64,000 nucleotides of DNA from Antedon mediterranea. Its lineage: Eukaryota; Echinodermata; Crinoidea; Comatulida; Antedonidae. Position 1 is the first letter of the stretch. Each line of letters opens with the position of its first letter. The position numbers and the translations under genes were made by a program. Below the pieces are notes generated by a model, which did no database searches, was not told where the DNA came from, and saw nothing but the letters and a program-made list of their open reading frames with translations. The stretch lies in NCBI RefSeq assembly GCF_964355755.1, contig NC_092671.1:17703501-17767500 (forward strand), in the 5' to 3' direction. Of the stretch, positions 35,184 through 46,100 are shown in pieces.

Positions 35184-35191
35184 TATAAAAA
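35184..35191 (+). promoter_or_regulatory. TATA box of ligand gene A
   Basis: TATAAAAA, 80 bp before the ATG of gene A. It would place transcription start near 35214 and a 5'UTR of about 50 nt. The paralogue also has a TATA box. Confidence 0.55.
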
Positions 35192-35264
35192 GGCTCAACT
35201 ATCAGCATGGTGCGTGCATTTTTGTTTGGTTGTTGCCGCGTTCATATCACTGGTTTTACGACCT

Positions 35265-35349
35265 ATGGCGGACCACAGAATTAATGAAAACTGGACGAAC
35301 CTTAGTCAAATTATTTTAATTTCGATTATGGTTTTAACAACTCTAATTG
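35265..35349 (+). CDS. Ligand gene A exon 1 (signal peptide)
   Basis: ATG at 35265, donor GTAAGTA. 28 codons plus one G: MADHRINENWTNLSQ then the hydrophobic IILISIMVLTTLI. The split codon G|AT is the same as in gene B exon 1. A TATA box lies 80 bp upstream. An internal Met in the hydrophobic stretch is a less likely start. Confidence 0.75.
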
Positions 35350-38300
35350 GTAAGTACTGCTATCTTTCTACTACAATCAACTTTCAATAGTGTAGGCCAA
35401 ATCAAGACAGATTTATGTAATTGTGTTTTTAAGCTAATGAATAAAATAGAAACGTAAAAATGTTTGTTAAAAATAAAATCGGAAAAGAAAACAATTTTCT
35501 ATCGGCATTTTTGAAATTCAATGGATCGTTCGCAGCTGCAGCCGTAGGCTATAACTTTCGAATCATTTTAGAATGTTAAGTTCTATAGGTTAAAATAATA
35601 TAGGCCATGGTGATTATGTTTTCTGGTACAAATATACATTATTAATTAATAATCACAATTTAGAAATGTAGGCCTACTAACTGTAACTGTTATGGCCATG
35701 TTTGTGTTTTAGATTAAAACATATATTTTTACGCTGGCCTTACATTTCCACAAACACGTTTTACCTTTGAATTTCATATTTTAATAATCAATTGTTATTG
35801 TTATATATATTGTTTAGTATTTACTTGTTTATAAGGCTCAATAAAGTTCACATTTAGATTAAATGTACTAATATCTATTGTTTTGTCTGTCGCCTAATTT
35901 TGGCTTTAAATGTCTTACTGCAAAATACAAATCAAGTTCTAATAGTGGTATATAATCAACCTTATCATATGAAAAGTAAAATTAGGTAACAAAATACGAG
36001 TACTAAAAGGAGGAATTAAAGGATTACTCTCACGCCGGTCCAGACATCATCCGCCTCCATCAAATTTACTATTAGTAGGCCTACTACAACGAGCTATTAT
36101 TTCGGCCACTTTTCAAAAATTGATATGGAAGCGCCACAGAATGCGCAGGCGTCTTTGGAGGTACGTGTCATTATTACCACGTGATGCCTAGGTTGACAGC
36201 CGCCGGCCTCTAGATTATACATCCTTTAATTTGTAATATTGACCATTCTAGACTGACCTTCATTGATTAAATAATTTTAACGTTATTAATATTAGGAAAA
36301 TATTAAATTTTCTCGTTACAATTTAAGTAATTAATATAGACGAGTGAAAATCGAAAGAACGAGGTATTTAAGTTAACGTGCTAAGCGCATCGGGAGATAC
36401 AAAATAAAGTGTTTAAAATGTTAATGTTTTGCTCGAGTGTTTTTCTAAATTTGTTTTCAGATCATACGACAGGAGAAAGATTTAATCAAGTACAAAAGAA
36501 TGAATTTCCGGTAGGAAAATTATATTTTTTAGATTTTTTTAATTTATTAAGTAACTTGAAGGTTCTCTGAAATAAGCTTGTAATTCTTTCAATTAATATT
36601 ATTAAATTAATCAATTTTTCATTTTATCATTTGAATGATTTAGTCAAGAAGAAATTGCACATAAGCTTCTTTCCTGAAATAAAATTTATATTCGAAATGT
36701 GCAGATTCTGTTAAAGTTTATTTGTTCAAGTCTTATTGTGTTTCATTTCAAGAAAATTGTTTATTTCAAAATGTCTACTGGATTTTAATTGTTAACTACT
36801 GTGGAGTAACATTGCGTCAGGGTGTTGAGCAAGTATTCCCAACGTACTGTACTTAGTATAAAGTACAAAATTATGTCAGAGTATATAGGGCAAAACATCT
36901 GATTGGAATTTCTACTGTCTCACATTTCATTTATGTTGTTGAAATAGTAGGATTAGTAGTAGGATTGGTTCGATAGTGCTTCTTGCTTGCTGTTTGCTAA
37001 TGTTGTCTTCTAGTTTTGATGAATTTATACGTAGGCCTTAGTCTATTTATACGTAGTAGGCCTAAGTCTGTTTATACGTAGGCCTAAGTCTATTTATACG
37101 TAGGCCTAAGTCTATTTATACGTCTAAGGCCTAAGTCTATTTATACGTCTAAGGCCTAAGTCTATTTATACGTAGGCCTAAGTCTATTTATACGTATGCC
37201 TAAGTCTATTTATACGTCTAAGGCCTAAGTCTATTTATAGTTGTATGTTATGTATAATGTATCTGATAATTTTATTGTGAAAACTGTGATTTTTAATTCC
37301 AAATTGTATGCCAGCTGCTCTTATTTTAATTTGTGTACTCTTTCTATATTTTTCTATGCATTAAAATTATATTAAAACCTAATAATTTTATTAATTACGA
37401 TAAAGTGCTAGAATTAATGTTATTTTTGGGAAGTCTCTGACGTCATTAGCACCGAATATTTAGAACGCTTGAGAATAGGCCTACGTGCAAAACATGCGCA
37501 AGTTGGAAACAATAGTTGCGAATGACGTTGGCCAAAAACATTCCAACTTAATTAAATTCAAACTGACATACAATTTTTCATCATTTATTTTTTGTTGTGT
37601 GTAAATATCATTATTCTATCATTTATATTTTATTTTATTAAAAACATTTATTTTTAATTGAGTTAATTAGATTACGTTACTTATTTTTTGGGTGAATAAT
37701 ACAAAATGCAAATGTTTTAAATGGGTGGTAACATTTTAAGAAATAAAAGAGCAAAGAGTTTATCATACATATTCGCGTATGTCCACAGAATCATTTTTGA
37801 GTTTGAAACTTTTATAAAACACACGATTAAGATTATTATTAGATGTATTGTCCTCCAAAAACGAGGAAATGAAGATTATGACAGATTTTAGGCCATTTTG
37901 TAGTTTTTAATAGGAAAAGGGAACAAAATGATGACTTCACATTCAAAAAGACAAAATAAACGGTTAAATTTAACAAACCAAAAAACAATATCTGACAGAC
38001 AATAATATTCTGTGCTCTAAATAACAAGTTGTTTTTTTTTTTTTTGTCGATACAATTTTTGGTCAAAGCGAATAACTATTATTGTAATATTAAAATAGCA
38101 TATTCAACAAACAACATCTTAACAATACTTGTTTTAGGGGGTCAATATATTACTTCAAGGATACGAGCATCTTTTCAACAATGTTTTTGATTAGTTTGTC
38201 CCGTTGTGTCGCATGACAGATTGCGGCCATATCACAACAAGCGTGGGGGTGTTATTAATCCATCATCAAAGTATCACACGTTACCTTAAACAATATCCAT

Positions 38301-41214
38301 ATAAAATAAACTAATAGTACATTGTTATTTATACTACTTTTTTACCTGTATTGTATCTCATTTGCATAGTTCTGTTATTAATTTTCTTTCATTTCTATCA
38401 AATCATTTTGTTTTCGACAAGCTGACATTTACACGATCTTGTTAATTACAAATATATGAATTAGAATCGTCCTGTAGCCATAAACATAATTGCAAAGAAG
38501 CGGTGAATTTCTAGTAATCTATGTATTGTCAAGCTACGTATTATACTGTATTGGTTCGTATAACAATAGGAGATCATACAGACCAATAAACATAACACTA
38601 ATTAGCAATAAAAGTATAATGATAAGTAACTTGTTTATATCTTCTTCTATATATACATTTACGTAAGGGCAAAATTCGGTAAATCGCGCGTTATTTCTAG
38701 AATGTTTACTCGATGGTATAATATACTGTTGGTTAGAATCTCGGTACTGATTTAAACCACCAGATGTAACCCTGTTTACTAATTAAATTGAGTTAGATAA
38801 TTAGTTATTGACAATTAAAACGAATTTAGGTTGAACGATTTGCCCCAAATAGGGGTGTTTTCCGACCGTAGTATACACTATCTAATGGATGTCCTCTTAA
38901 AAAATACCTGCACACAATAATACGAGGATGCTTCGCATTTTCCTATCTCCTCCTACGATAATTGTTTTTAATAGCTGAAACCGGTTAAACAGCTCGAGTA
39001 CAGTATCATAATGTTGAAGACAGGCCGAATTTTGATAGATTTAATATACGTTTATGCAAATGTATTGATTTGCGATGAATGGAACATTCCAATCTCTCAG
39101 ACTCCCAGTTTGTAGGTAAATTTATGAGCCCTCCATGGTTTAACACAAGTATGTACATTTATGGGCCCTTTAAGAATAAACTTAAAACTGAGATATAGCA
39201 TTGCAATACTTTGACAATATTGTAAATACTGTACGAACCATTTTTGGTCGCCATTTGAATCGAAATTTTCTTACTCTGAATGTGGTTACTGTTTATTGTA
39301 ATAATTATAAAAAATATAAACGTCGTAGTGGTGTATCGTTACATGTACTTTACTATTTTAATCGACTATACAGGCACAGTTTTAGTTTTTGGACTCATTT
39401 TAAGACAAGTTTCTCCTTCGGAAGTAGGCCTAATTCCCAGTGTGCTAATTTTAGTTGACTACATTAATCATCGTGTCTACTTATTCGTTTCTAAAAACGA
39501 CAATGTATTTATAGTCCTGCGGTACGTACATTTGAAATTGCCAGTTTTTTGACGCTGAAATTACTGTGTATTCGAGAACCATCTGTGGACACGACCTGTG
39601 GATGGTACGCGAGCGAAGCACTAATTGAAGACGACATTTGTTTTGTAGATCATGGAAGCTTTGAAATAAATTCCTTGTTTTTGTCCCGTTTGTTTAGAAT
39701 TTAGGGTCGTATCAACATGGAGGAAATATCCCCCATTCCTTCTACCTTCAGTAAGATTCTGATATGGAAGGAATAAGTTTAAAATAAGATTTTCAAAACT
39801 AAACAGATCTAGAGAAGAACCCAAACTTATACAAGCTTGACGTATTGTACTAATACTACGTTTATAATCATGTTTTACTAAATAATACAGTTTCTATAGT
39901 TGTACTTTTTATTGCAATTTTCAACCGACCGATTGTATGAGCAAAGGTAATATCGCATTAAAAAAAACCTTTCACTTTAAAACAGATTGTAAAACACCTT
40001 AGGTAATTCGAATAATATTGGAATCGTGGAATAATCCTACCATTTAATAATTACAAAATATTGCAAATAAGACATAATGACGAAGAATTAGATGCGTGGT
40101 GTTTAAAAAGAGATTTAAATACCTGCAAATTAATTATCGTACACAAACATCAGATGCAAAATGGTTGAGATAATTATTATACTTATAACAGAGGTTGTTA
40201 TACAATAATAATTATGATAACATTTAAATTTTGTTTTTCCTAAAAGAAGATACAAGTAAATACAGTATAAGTAATCTTCATGTTAATCTTACTTATAGAA
40301 GTAATTTAGAATTATTTATATACAATTAAAGACAAATATAATTTAATTTGACCATGTATGTATGTAATGGTTCACCTGTCTTGTTATGTACTGCACCTAT
40401 TGTCCTGTCTTCATGTTGTTTGTAATTTGTTATTTGTAATATACTGCACTATGGTGAACAAGCTTTGTCATCTATCTGAATCGATTATGAATTTGGAATG
40501 GTAAAATAAATTGATACTTGATTAAGTTTTCTCTTATATGTTTCAGGGATCCCAGCAATCTTATCCTTTTAAAAACATCTATGACATTCCCGTTCATCTT
40601 CGCGAGCGACCCGGTGAGGAAGATTTTTACAAAGCCCTTACTTCACCAGAATTTAAGTACATTTTAAAGGAAAGAGTGTTATTTACTCAGACCAGACCAT
40701 TACCAAGACTTCGAGAGACTCATAAATTAAAAGAAGATAAGGTGAAGACAACTAAAGAAGTTGTAAAAAAATGGAGCCCGTATGAAGGTATATTTAAGGT
40801 AAGATATCACTACATTTTGGTGTCAAGTATGTAACAATTGTACAGACCATAAGCTACCACAAGAAAAACGACTAGGCCTACTGACTGTTTTATAACTTTT
40901 TTTTCTAGAGGCAATCAGCAGCGGCAGGAGTAGTACCCGTGGAAGCATGTCCCAGTAACAGTAGATGGGTGCATATAACAGAAGGACGAACATTAAACAA
41001 CACTATGGTAGAATTATTAAACGTTCAGTGGTTTTGGCAAACGGATTGCGTTAATAGTGGAACCGCTTGCCAAGGGTTTTCTGGGAGAAGCAGTTCATGT
41101 CTGCCAAAACATAGTTGGGTTCCAGCATATGCGCGCGAAAGTGGAACTACCAATGATTACTCGTGGTTCTATATTTCCGTAGCTTCTTGTTGCGCATGTG
41201 CAGTTAAGTTGTGA
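35265..41214 (+). CDS. Neurotrophin/Spätzle-type secreted cystine-knot ligand, gene A (4 exons, 230 aa)
   Basis: Predicted secreted pre-pro-protein. Exons 35265-35349, 36461-36510, 40547-40798 and 40909-41214 total 693 nt in one open frame. Residues 8-28 end in a hydrophobic stretch (signal peptide or anchor). Residues 29-129 form a charged pro-region containing EDFYKAL and RVLFTQTRP. A dibasic KR (129-130) precedes the mature domain. The mature domain has seven cysteines at 143, 176, 183, 193, 223, 224 and 226, with SRWV after the first, WFWQTDC around the second and YSWFYISVASCCACAV at the end. This is the C..W / QxxxT-C / C / C / W..I.....C.C layout of neurotrophins; the CC-x-C end and SSC-x-x-K-x-S motif recall Spätzle. 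Such ligands act as disulfide-linked dimers on Trk/p75 or Toll-type receptors; the receptor here is unknown. The paralogue at 42987-47824 has the same plan. Confidence 0.85.
36461..36510 (+). CDS. Ligand gene A exon 2 (pro-region)
   Basis: 50 nt, acceptor TTTGTTTTCAG, donor GTAGGAA. Starts with AT, completing Asp from exon 1, then HTTGERFNQVQKNEFP; ends phase 0 to fit exon 3. Small exon found by phase matching. Confidence 0.65.
37030..37240. repeat. Tandem array, unit 22-26 bp
   Basis: About 9 copies of CTATTTATACGTAGGCCTAAGT with or without an inserted CTAA. Confidence 0.93.
37841..38153. mobile_element. MITE family M3, copy 1
   Basis: Starts AGATGTATTGTCCTCC, ends GGGGGTCAATATATTA; interior GAAGATTA..AGGCCATTTTG and TCAAAGCGAATAACT shared with copies at 48993-49230 and 62461-62782. 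Confidence 0.65.
40547..40798 (+). CDS. Ligand gene A exon 3 (pro-region)
   Basis: Acceptor ATATGTTTCAG, donor GTAAGAT; 84 codons, phase 0 both ends. Contains GEEDFYKALTSPEFK and ERVLFTQTRPLPRL, which align with LDFYNKILGHPAL and DRVIFAQTKPEF of gene B. Confidence 0.85.
40909..41214 (+). CDS. Ligand gene A exon 4 (mature cystine-knot domain)
   Basis: Acceptor TTTTTTCTAG; stop TGA at 41212-41214. Encodes all seven cysteines in one exon (gene B splits this domain). Starts with Arg, forming the KR processing site with the Lys that ends exon 3. NNT at 159-161 is a potential N-glycosylation site. Confidence 0.88.
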   Translation, partial: RQSAAAGVVPVEACPSNSRWVHITEGRTLNNTMVELLNVQWFWQTDCVNSGTACQGFSGRSSSCLPKHSWVPAYARESGTTNDYSWFYISVASCCACAVKL

Positions 41215-42986
41215 CGAAAATAACGTATGCCTTTATCAGTTACATTAAAAGCGGAAATTAGAAATTGTTATGTATTATTAGGCCTATAAGTTGATTTAAA
41301 GTGCAATTTAACATAATTAATGAAAAGAAGTATTGAATTATTAAATGGAATTCTAACAAAATTTATTCTAGGCTTAGGCCTAAGTATGTTCTTGTTTTGA
41401 AGGAAATGTAGGCATATAGCAATATAGTTTTTATGGAAATCTTATAATCAATCAGTGTGAAAGAGATACTACAATATAGCTTCATAGGCCTATATTATGC
41501 GAATTTATTAAATAATTAATAATGACCATTTTCGTGCCTCCAACAAAGTAACAAAAGCGTTTATTTGTATGGCATCGACATTAAGTTATCATCCTGCATC
41601 ATTTCGTCAAGTTTGTTTTTATTTGTTGGTTCCATAGGCCTAATAAGGTCACATGCAGATGGCGTTAGTCATCTGCCACCTGGCTAAAATTCTTCTCCAG
41701 ACAAACAAACTGATTACCGTACCTTGTGTATTTGCGGGTAGGCCCAAGTGCAATTTAAATCATTAATGCTTCGTTTTATAATGTATTTAAACAAATCTCA
41801 TTTATATGTAGCAGGTTAGGGCTTCAGTTAAGTTAGACCCACACAGGATTTGAACTAAAATCGAGACGGTTTTAAACAAACACTACATTAGGGGCCTAAG
41901 CTGTGTTCGATCCCGTCAGGACAAAAGTTCGCTATTAGGCGTTTTGTTCACGGAGAAAATCAACAAGTCTGATATGAACTCTTCTATTCCAACACTATAA
42001 ACTCAATATTTTTCTCCTACCAGAAGCGGGCATATTACGTAACTGTAGTTGTTTTTTTTTTGGAAGTGGGGCAACAATTTTCTTGTGCAATTTGTTTATT
42101 GTTATTAAAAGACACACGACACCAATTACAATTAAAATTATGTTGTTATTTTTCTTCTTATGTAATATGTCCGTAGTTTGAACTTGAATTGAATATTAAT
42201 ATCTAGAGACTCACTAAATATAATCACAATATGGTATTTGTAATCTATTAGTCTCGGCTTTATTTATCAGCAGCGAACAATTTTATCTTCAATTATTCTG
42301 TTATCTCTTAAGACAAATTCGTCAAATTGAGGGCTCTATGAGTTGTCAAAATACGTATATTGGAATGATCCAAGTATTTTTACAAAGCATTTTGACATTA
42401 AACTGTCGCATGTCTATTGTCAACTCGCTTGTGTTGCGTACGGTACGTCCCTTGCGTTGTAGTGGGAACCAAGCTATAGAACGCAACGCAAAAACACTTT
42501 TTACAAATCTCAATCGATGGCCATCTGTCGCTGCCATTGGTCAACTTGCTTCTTCTTGCTTTTTATGCGTATGTGAAATAATATTGGTCAAACACCAAGT
42601 GGTAGTCTACTAATTTAAAGTAGGAAACATTACGCATAGTAATTCAAATTTATTTTTAATTTAATTTTTTAAATTAAATTTAAATGGTTAAAATACTAAC
42701 AGTAACTGATAATAATAATAGACTCAAGTATAAAACAGTAGATATTGTATAATGGTTTGATAATCTAAAGTTAACAATACAGTATTTCTTGAGGAAGGCT
42801 AAAGCATAATAATTCATTATTTCTTTAGTAATAATTCATTATTTCTTTAGTAATAATTCATTATTTCTTTAGTAATAATTCATTATTTCTTTAGTAATCA
42901 TAATTCATTATTTCTCCTTCTTTTTTTAATGATGCAACGCTTTTGTTTTGAAAACTTTTTTGAGATTGTTATACACGGTAGAGGTG
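41215..42986. other. Region between the convergent ligand genes
   Basis: 1.8 kb between the two stop codons. It contains sequence related to the 7718-7876 MITE (GTGGGAACCAAGCT near 42462) and a 22-bp array at 42806-42915. No coding exon supported. Confidence 0.6.
42806..42915. repeat. 22-bp tandem repeat
   Basis: Four to five units of TAATTCATTATTTCTTTAGT, just beyond the 3' end of ligand gene B. Confidence 0.9.
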
Positions 42987-43119
42987 TTAATTTTCTTTAG
43001 CGGCAGCACAGCTACAACAAGTATTTACGGCGATCCAGTCCCATATGTACCTATTGGATGAAGCTGACCATACATATGCAATGTTCCAGGAGGACTTCTG
43101 CCAACACTTTGAAGAATAT
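42987..43119 (-). CDS. Ligand gene B exon 5 (mature domain, Cys4-7)
   Basis: Acceptor GTTTTATTACAG; stop TAA at 42989-42987. Encodes SSKCWQKSSWNIAYV, RYIWDWIAVNTCCSCAA. One base in, completing the phase-2 codon of exon 4. Aligns along its whole length with the end of gene A. Confidence 0.88.
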
Positions 43120-46100
43120 CTGTAATAAAACATATCGAATCGAACAATTGGACTCGAAGAAAAGCAAAAGATTCATTTTATGGATTCATCAAAATAAGCC
43201 CCTTCCATCTCTGTTGCAGATGTCAATGACGACGAGCCGTAGACCTATCATGTCAACGATAAAAATTTCATGCAGTATTGTGACAGTAGTATTCATCCCG
43301 TATGGAACTCTCTTATGGCACCACCCGATCGGATAATGTCAGGAACTTCGTTGTCGCTATACATGACACAAAACAGTAACGAAAATCGAGTGGTGGAGAA
43401 GCGTTACAGTGTAATTGTTGTTATCTGTATTTATTGAGTTTGGTAAAGTATTATTGTACCAAATTGTAAACTTTAGTTGTTTTTTTGTTTGTATGGATAA
43501 TACGTGTATACATGTATTTTACTTACTGAAAGGGTTAATAATGTGAGTTGGTTATTAAAAGTGCAGATAGAAATTTGGTCGAAGAAAAGAATAGGAACAT
43601 TCTTGGATGAAGTAGAGTTGACAATCTAGACAGATTGTGATGAAAAGAAACCCTTACGTTTCTTTTCATGTACCCTACTCTACTCTATCCTACCCTAGCG
43701 TAAACTTTTATATTTTAGGTCGTAATATTAGTATTTTAGCTTACAATGGTGAGATGTTTGCGCATCTTGATGACGGCTCAGTACATTCTGTGACGTAGAA
43801 AAATTGATCTCCGAGTAACCTGACTGTTTTCTGTGATCGAGTTTCTCCAGATCCAAGTTCTTTCCAACTGCTAACACTGTTACAGATTTCTTTTAAGTGA
43901 CCACTTCGTTTCTTCTGCAAACGAAAAAAGCCGAATAAATTACTAAGTTGCTCTCTACAACCCAAATGTATAAGGTTCGGAATTCAGGACAGTATATGCT
44001 GTGGTCATCTAAGAATCATCAGTATATTTAGATAAAATTATAGAGACTCGTGTATGCCATTTAACATAATTGTTTTTGAAACTGCCCTTACAAAAAAATC
44101 TATAAAACAAATTTTATAGAAGATCTATAGATTTTCTATAAAGTTTTTTATAGAAACAATCTATTGAAATTCTATGGAAACTTTATGAAAACTCTATGGA
44201 AATTCTATAGATATTTCTATAGACACTCTATGGAAAATCTATGAAAACTCTATGGAAATTCTATGGAAACTCTATGGAAATTCAATGGAAAAGCTATGGA
44301 AATTCTATGGAAACTCTATGGAATTTCTATAGACTTTTCTATGGAAATTCTATAGAAACTTTTTATGGAAATTTTATAGACATTTCTATGAGCTAGTAAT
44401 GTAAGAGATACATTTCTTTAAATGTGAATTTAGATAATCTTTATAACCTACTATATTTTTGACGTAATGATATTGTATTTTCTACTATCGTTATATTGCT
44501 TTAGAAATATGTTATATTATTCACCCGTTTGTTCTTCGACTCTTCAACGTCGGTAACCGATGGAGGCAGTATACTTCTAAATTCCGGCTTGGTTTGTGCA
44601 AATATAACTCGGTCATTGTTGAGAGCGGGATGGCCGAGAATTTTATTGTAGAAATCTAAAATATCTTCCTGGATTATTTCAACTTGTCTATCATGCAATT
44701 TTGTACTGTCTTCTGCTTGTAGTTTTTCGATCAGGTTCACTGCAAATTCTGAGGAAATAATTGTGTTATATATATATAGGTTAAAAATCCTTTATCGTTT
44801 CAGCCCTGATACACTCTCCTGTATAACCTTACTTTCATTCTTTTTCCACATTTTATTTCTTCCAATTTCATTTTTCTCCACTTATCTGTTTATTCAATTT
44901 CCATCTTTTTCAAGAAACTCCAAGACTAGTATAACGGTTATAGTAATTAGGCCTCTAGCCTTGCTACTAACGATTTTCCCCTTTTTATCGAAAAACAAAC
45001 CCCTGGAAAAGTCATGGCTAGGCGGGCTTGCCTATTATGATGTGATGTTTCTCAATCCATCGTGCTAAAATGATTCGGACACCACTACCAGAGAGAATAT
45101 CGAACTAAGTGTATGTACATTGTAGGAATTTATTTTAATGTTAATATATTTACAAGCTATACTGTTCAATCCAATAATATATAGATTATAGTTTATTACA
45201 TGAAGATAAATGTTATAAATATTTTACCATGAAGAACTAACTGTAGCATTCCATTGTCTTTCAGTATATGTTTCATACCATCCTCGTTGCCAAAATTATC
45301 AATATTTGTATCCAAATCATAATCTATAAATAAATAAGATTTTTTTTTTAATACAGTACAAAAGCTGACAGAAACTATTTTGTTACAATTAAGATCATAC
45401 GGATGATCGTCGTAAATCTGGTTATTCCATTTATTATAAAATTCAATTTCATTTATCACAACATCGTACAACATAAAGAACTTTCTTCTTGAGACTTGAC
45501 TCTCGAATGATATATATGATTATTTTTATGAATGTTTAGTTAGCTTGTAGGCATATCTTACGTCAGAGCCCAATATATAGGGTTATGATGTAAATTAATT
45601 AGTTGATGATTGCTATTTGTTTGATTTCACAACCAGTTAATGTTCATTGTTAAAATTTCATAATGACCGCTGTTTTTCTATTTTTGTAATTACATTTTTG
45701 GTAATAACACTAATAATTTCTTTACACAAAAACAAAATCTGTTTTTAGATTGACAATTTACTTCAAGATGTTATTATTACGTAAAGTGTCAGGTGTAATA
45801 AGCTCGTATGATTACATAATATGTAAGATTTATAGAAATGACTGCGTAAAGGCAGTAATTCTCACCTTCATTACTCCCACTGATAGGTCGGATTCTGGTG
45901 GAAACATTCAAAGACGCTGTGTCTGTAAAGAAGATGCTTGTGTTAATTTAGCGTAATTAATTGATCCATGGAGACAATTGCTAGCATTTCCTGAATGTCA
46001 CCAGATTCGGGCAACTTCATCGTTCAAAGAACTCCCAATTGGTCGAATTAATTTTATTGATTGAATCAAGTAATTTTAGAAAATATGAATCAATGTTAAA

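Larger units (their letters stand above)
36511..40546. other. Ligand gene A intron 2 (4.0 kb)
   Basis: Holds a tandem array (37030-37240) and an inverted-repeat element (37841-38153). No further exon needed by phase. Confidence 0.6.

Noticed and set aside
36122-36157. Possible first exon MEAPQNAQASLE with donor GTACGTG, joinable in phase 0 to 36461
   Set aside because: It would read exon 36461-36510 in a frame that does not continue into 40547. The signal-peptide exon at 35265 fits all phases and the paralogue's layout.
39201-39552. Overlapping 85- and 90-codon frames in ligand gene A intron 2
   Set aside because: No splice context, low complexity hydrophobic translation, no recognised motif.
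42440-42600. Minus-strand RWPSIEICKKCFCVA, matching the neurotrophin W..I.....C.C spacing
   Set aside because: In-frame stop just upstream, no acceptor with a pyrimidine tract, and sequence related to the 7718-7876 MITE. The true final exon of gene B is at 42987-43119.
43001-43120. Plus-strand frame AAQLQQVFTAIQSHMYLLDE ending in TAA, looked like a terminal exon
   Set aside because: It is the antisense shadow of ligand gene B exon 5, whose cysteine pattern, phase and splice site are much better supported.
43200-43345. Minus-strand frame GWCHKRVPYGMN..LRLVVIDIC as an alternative C-terminal exon for gene B
   Set aside because: Preceded by a stop, no usable acceptor, lacks the second cysteine of C-x-C.
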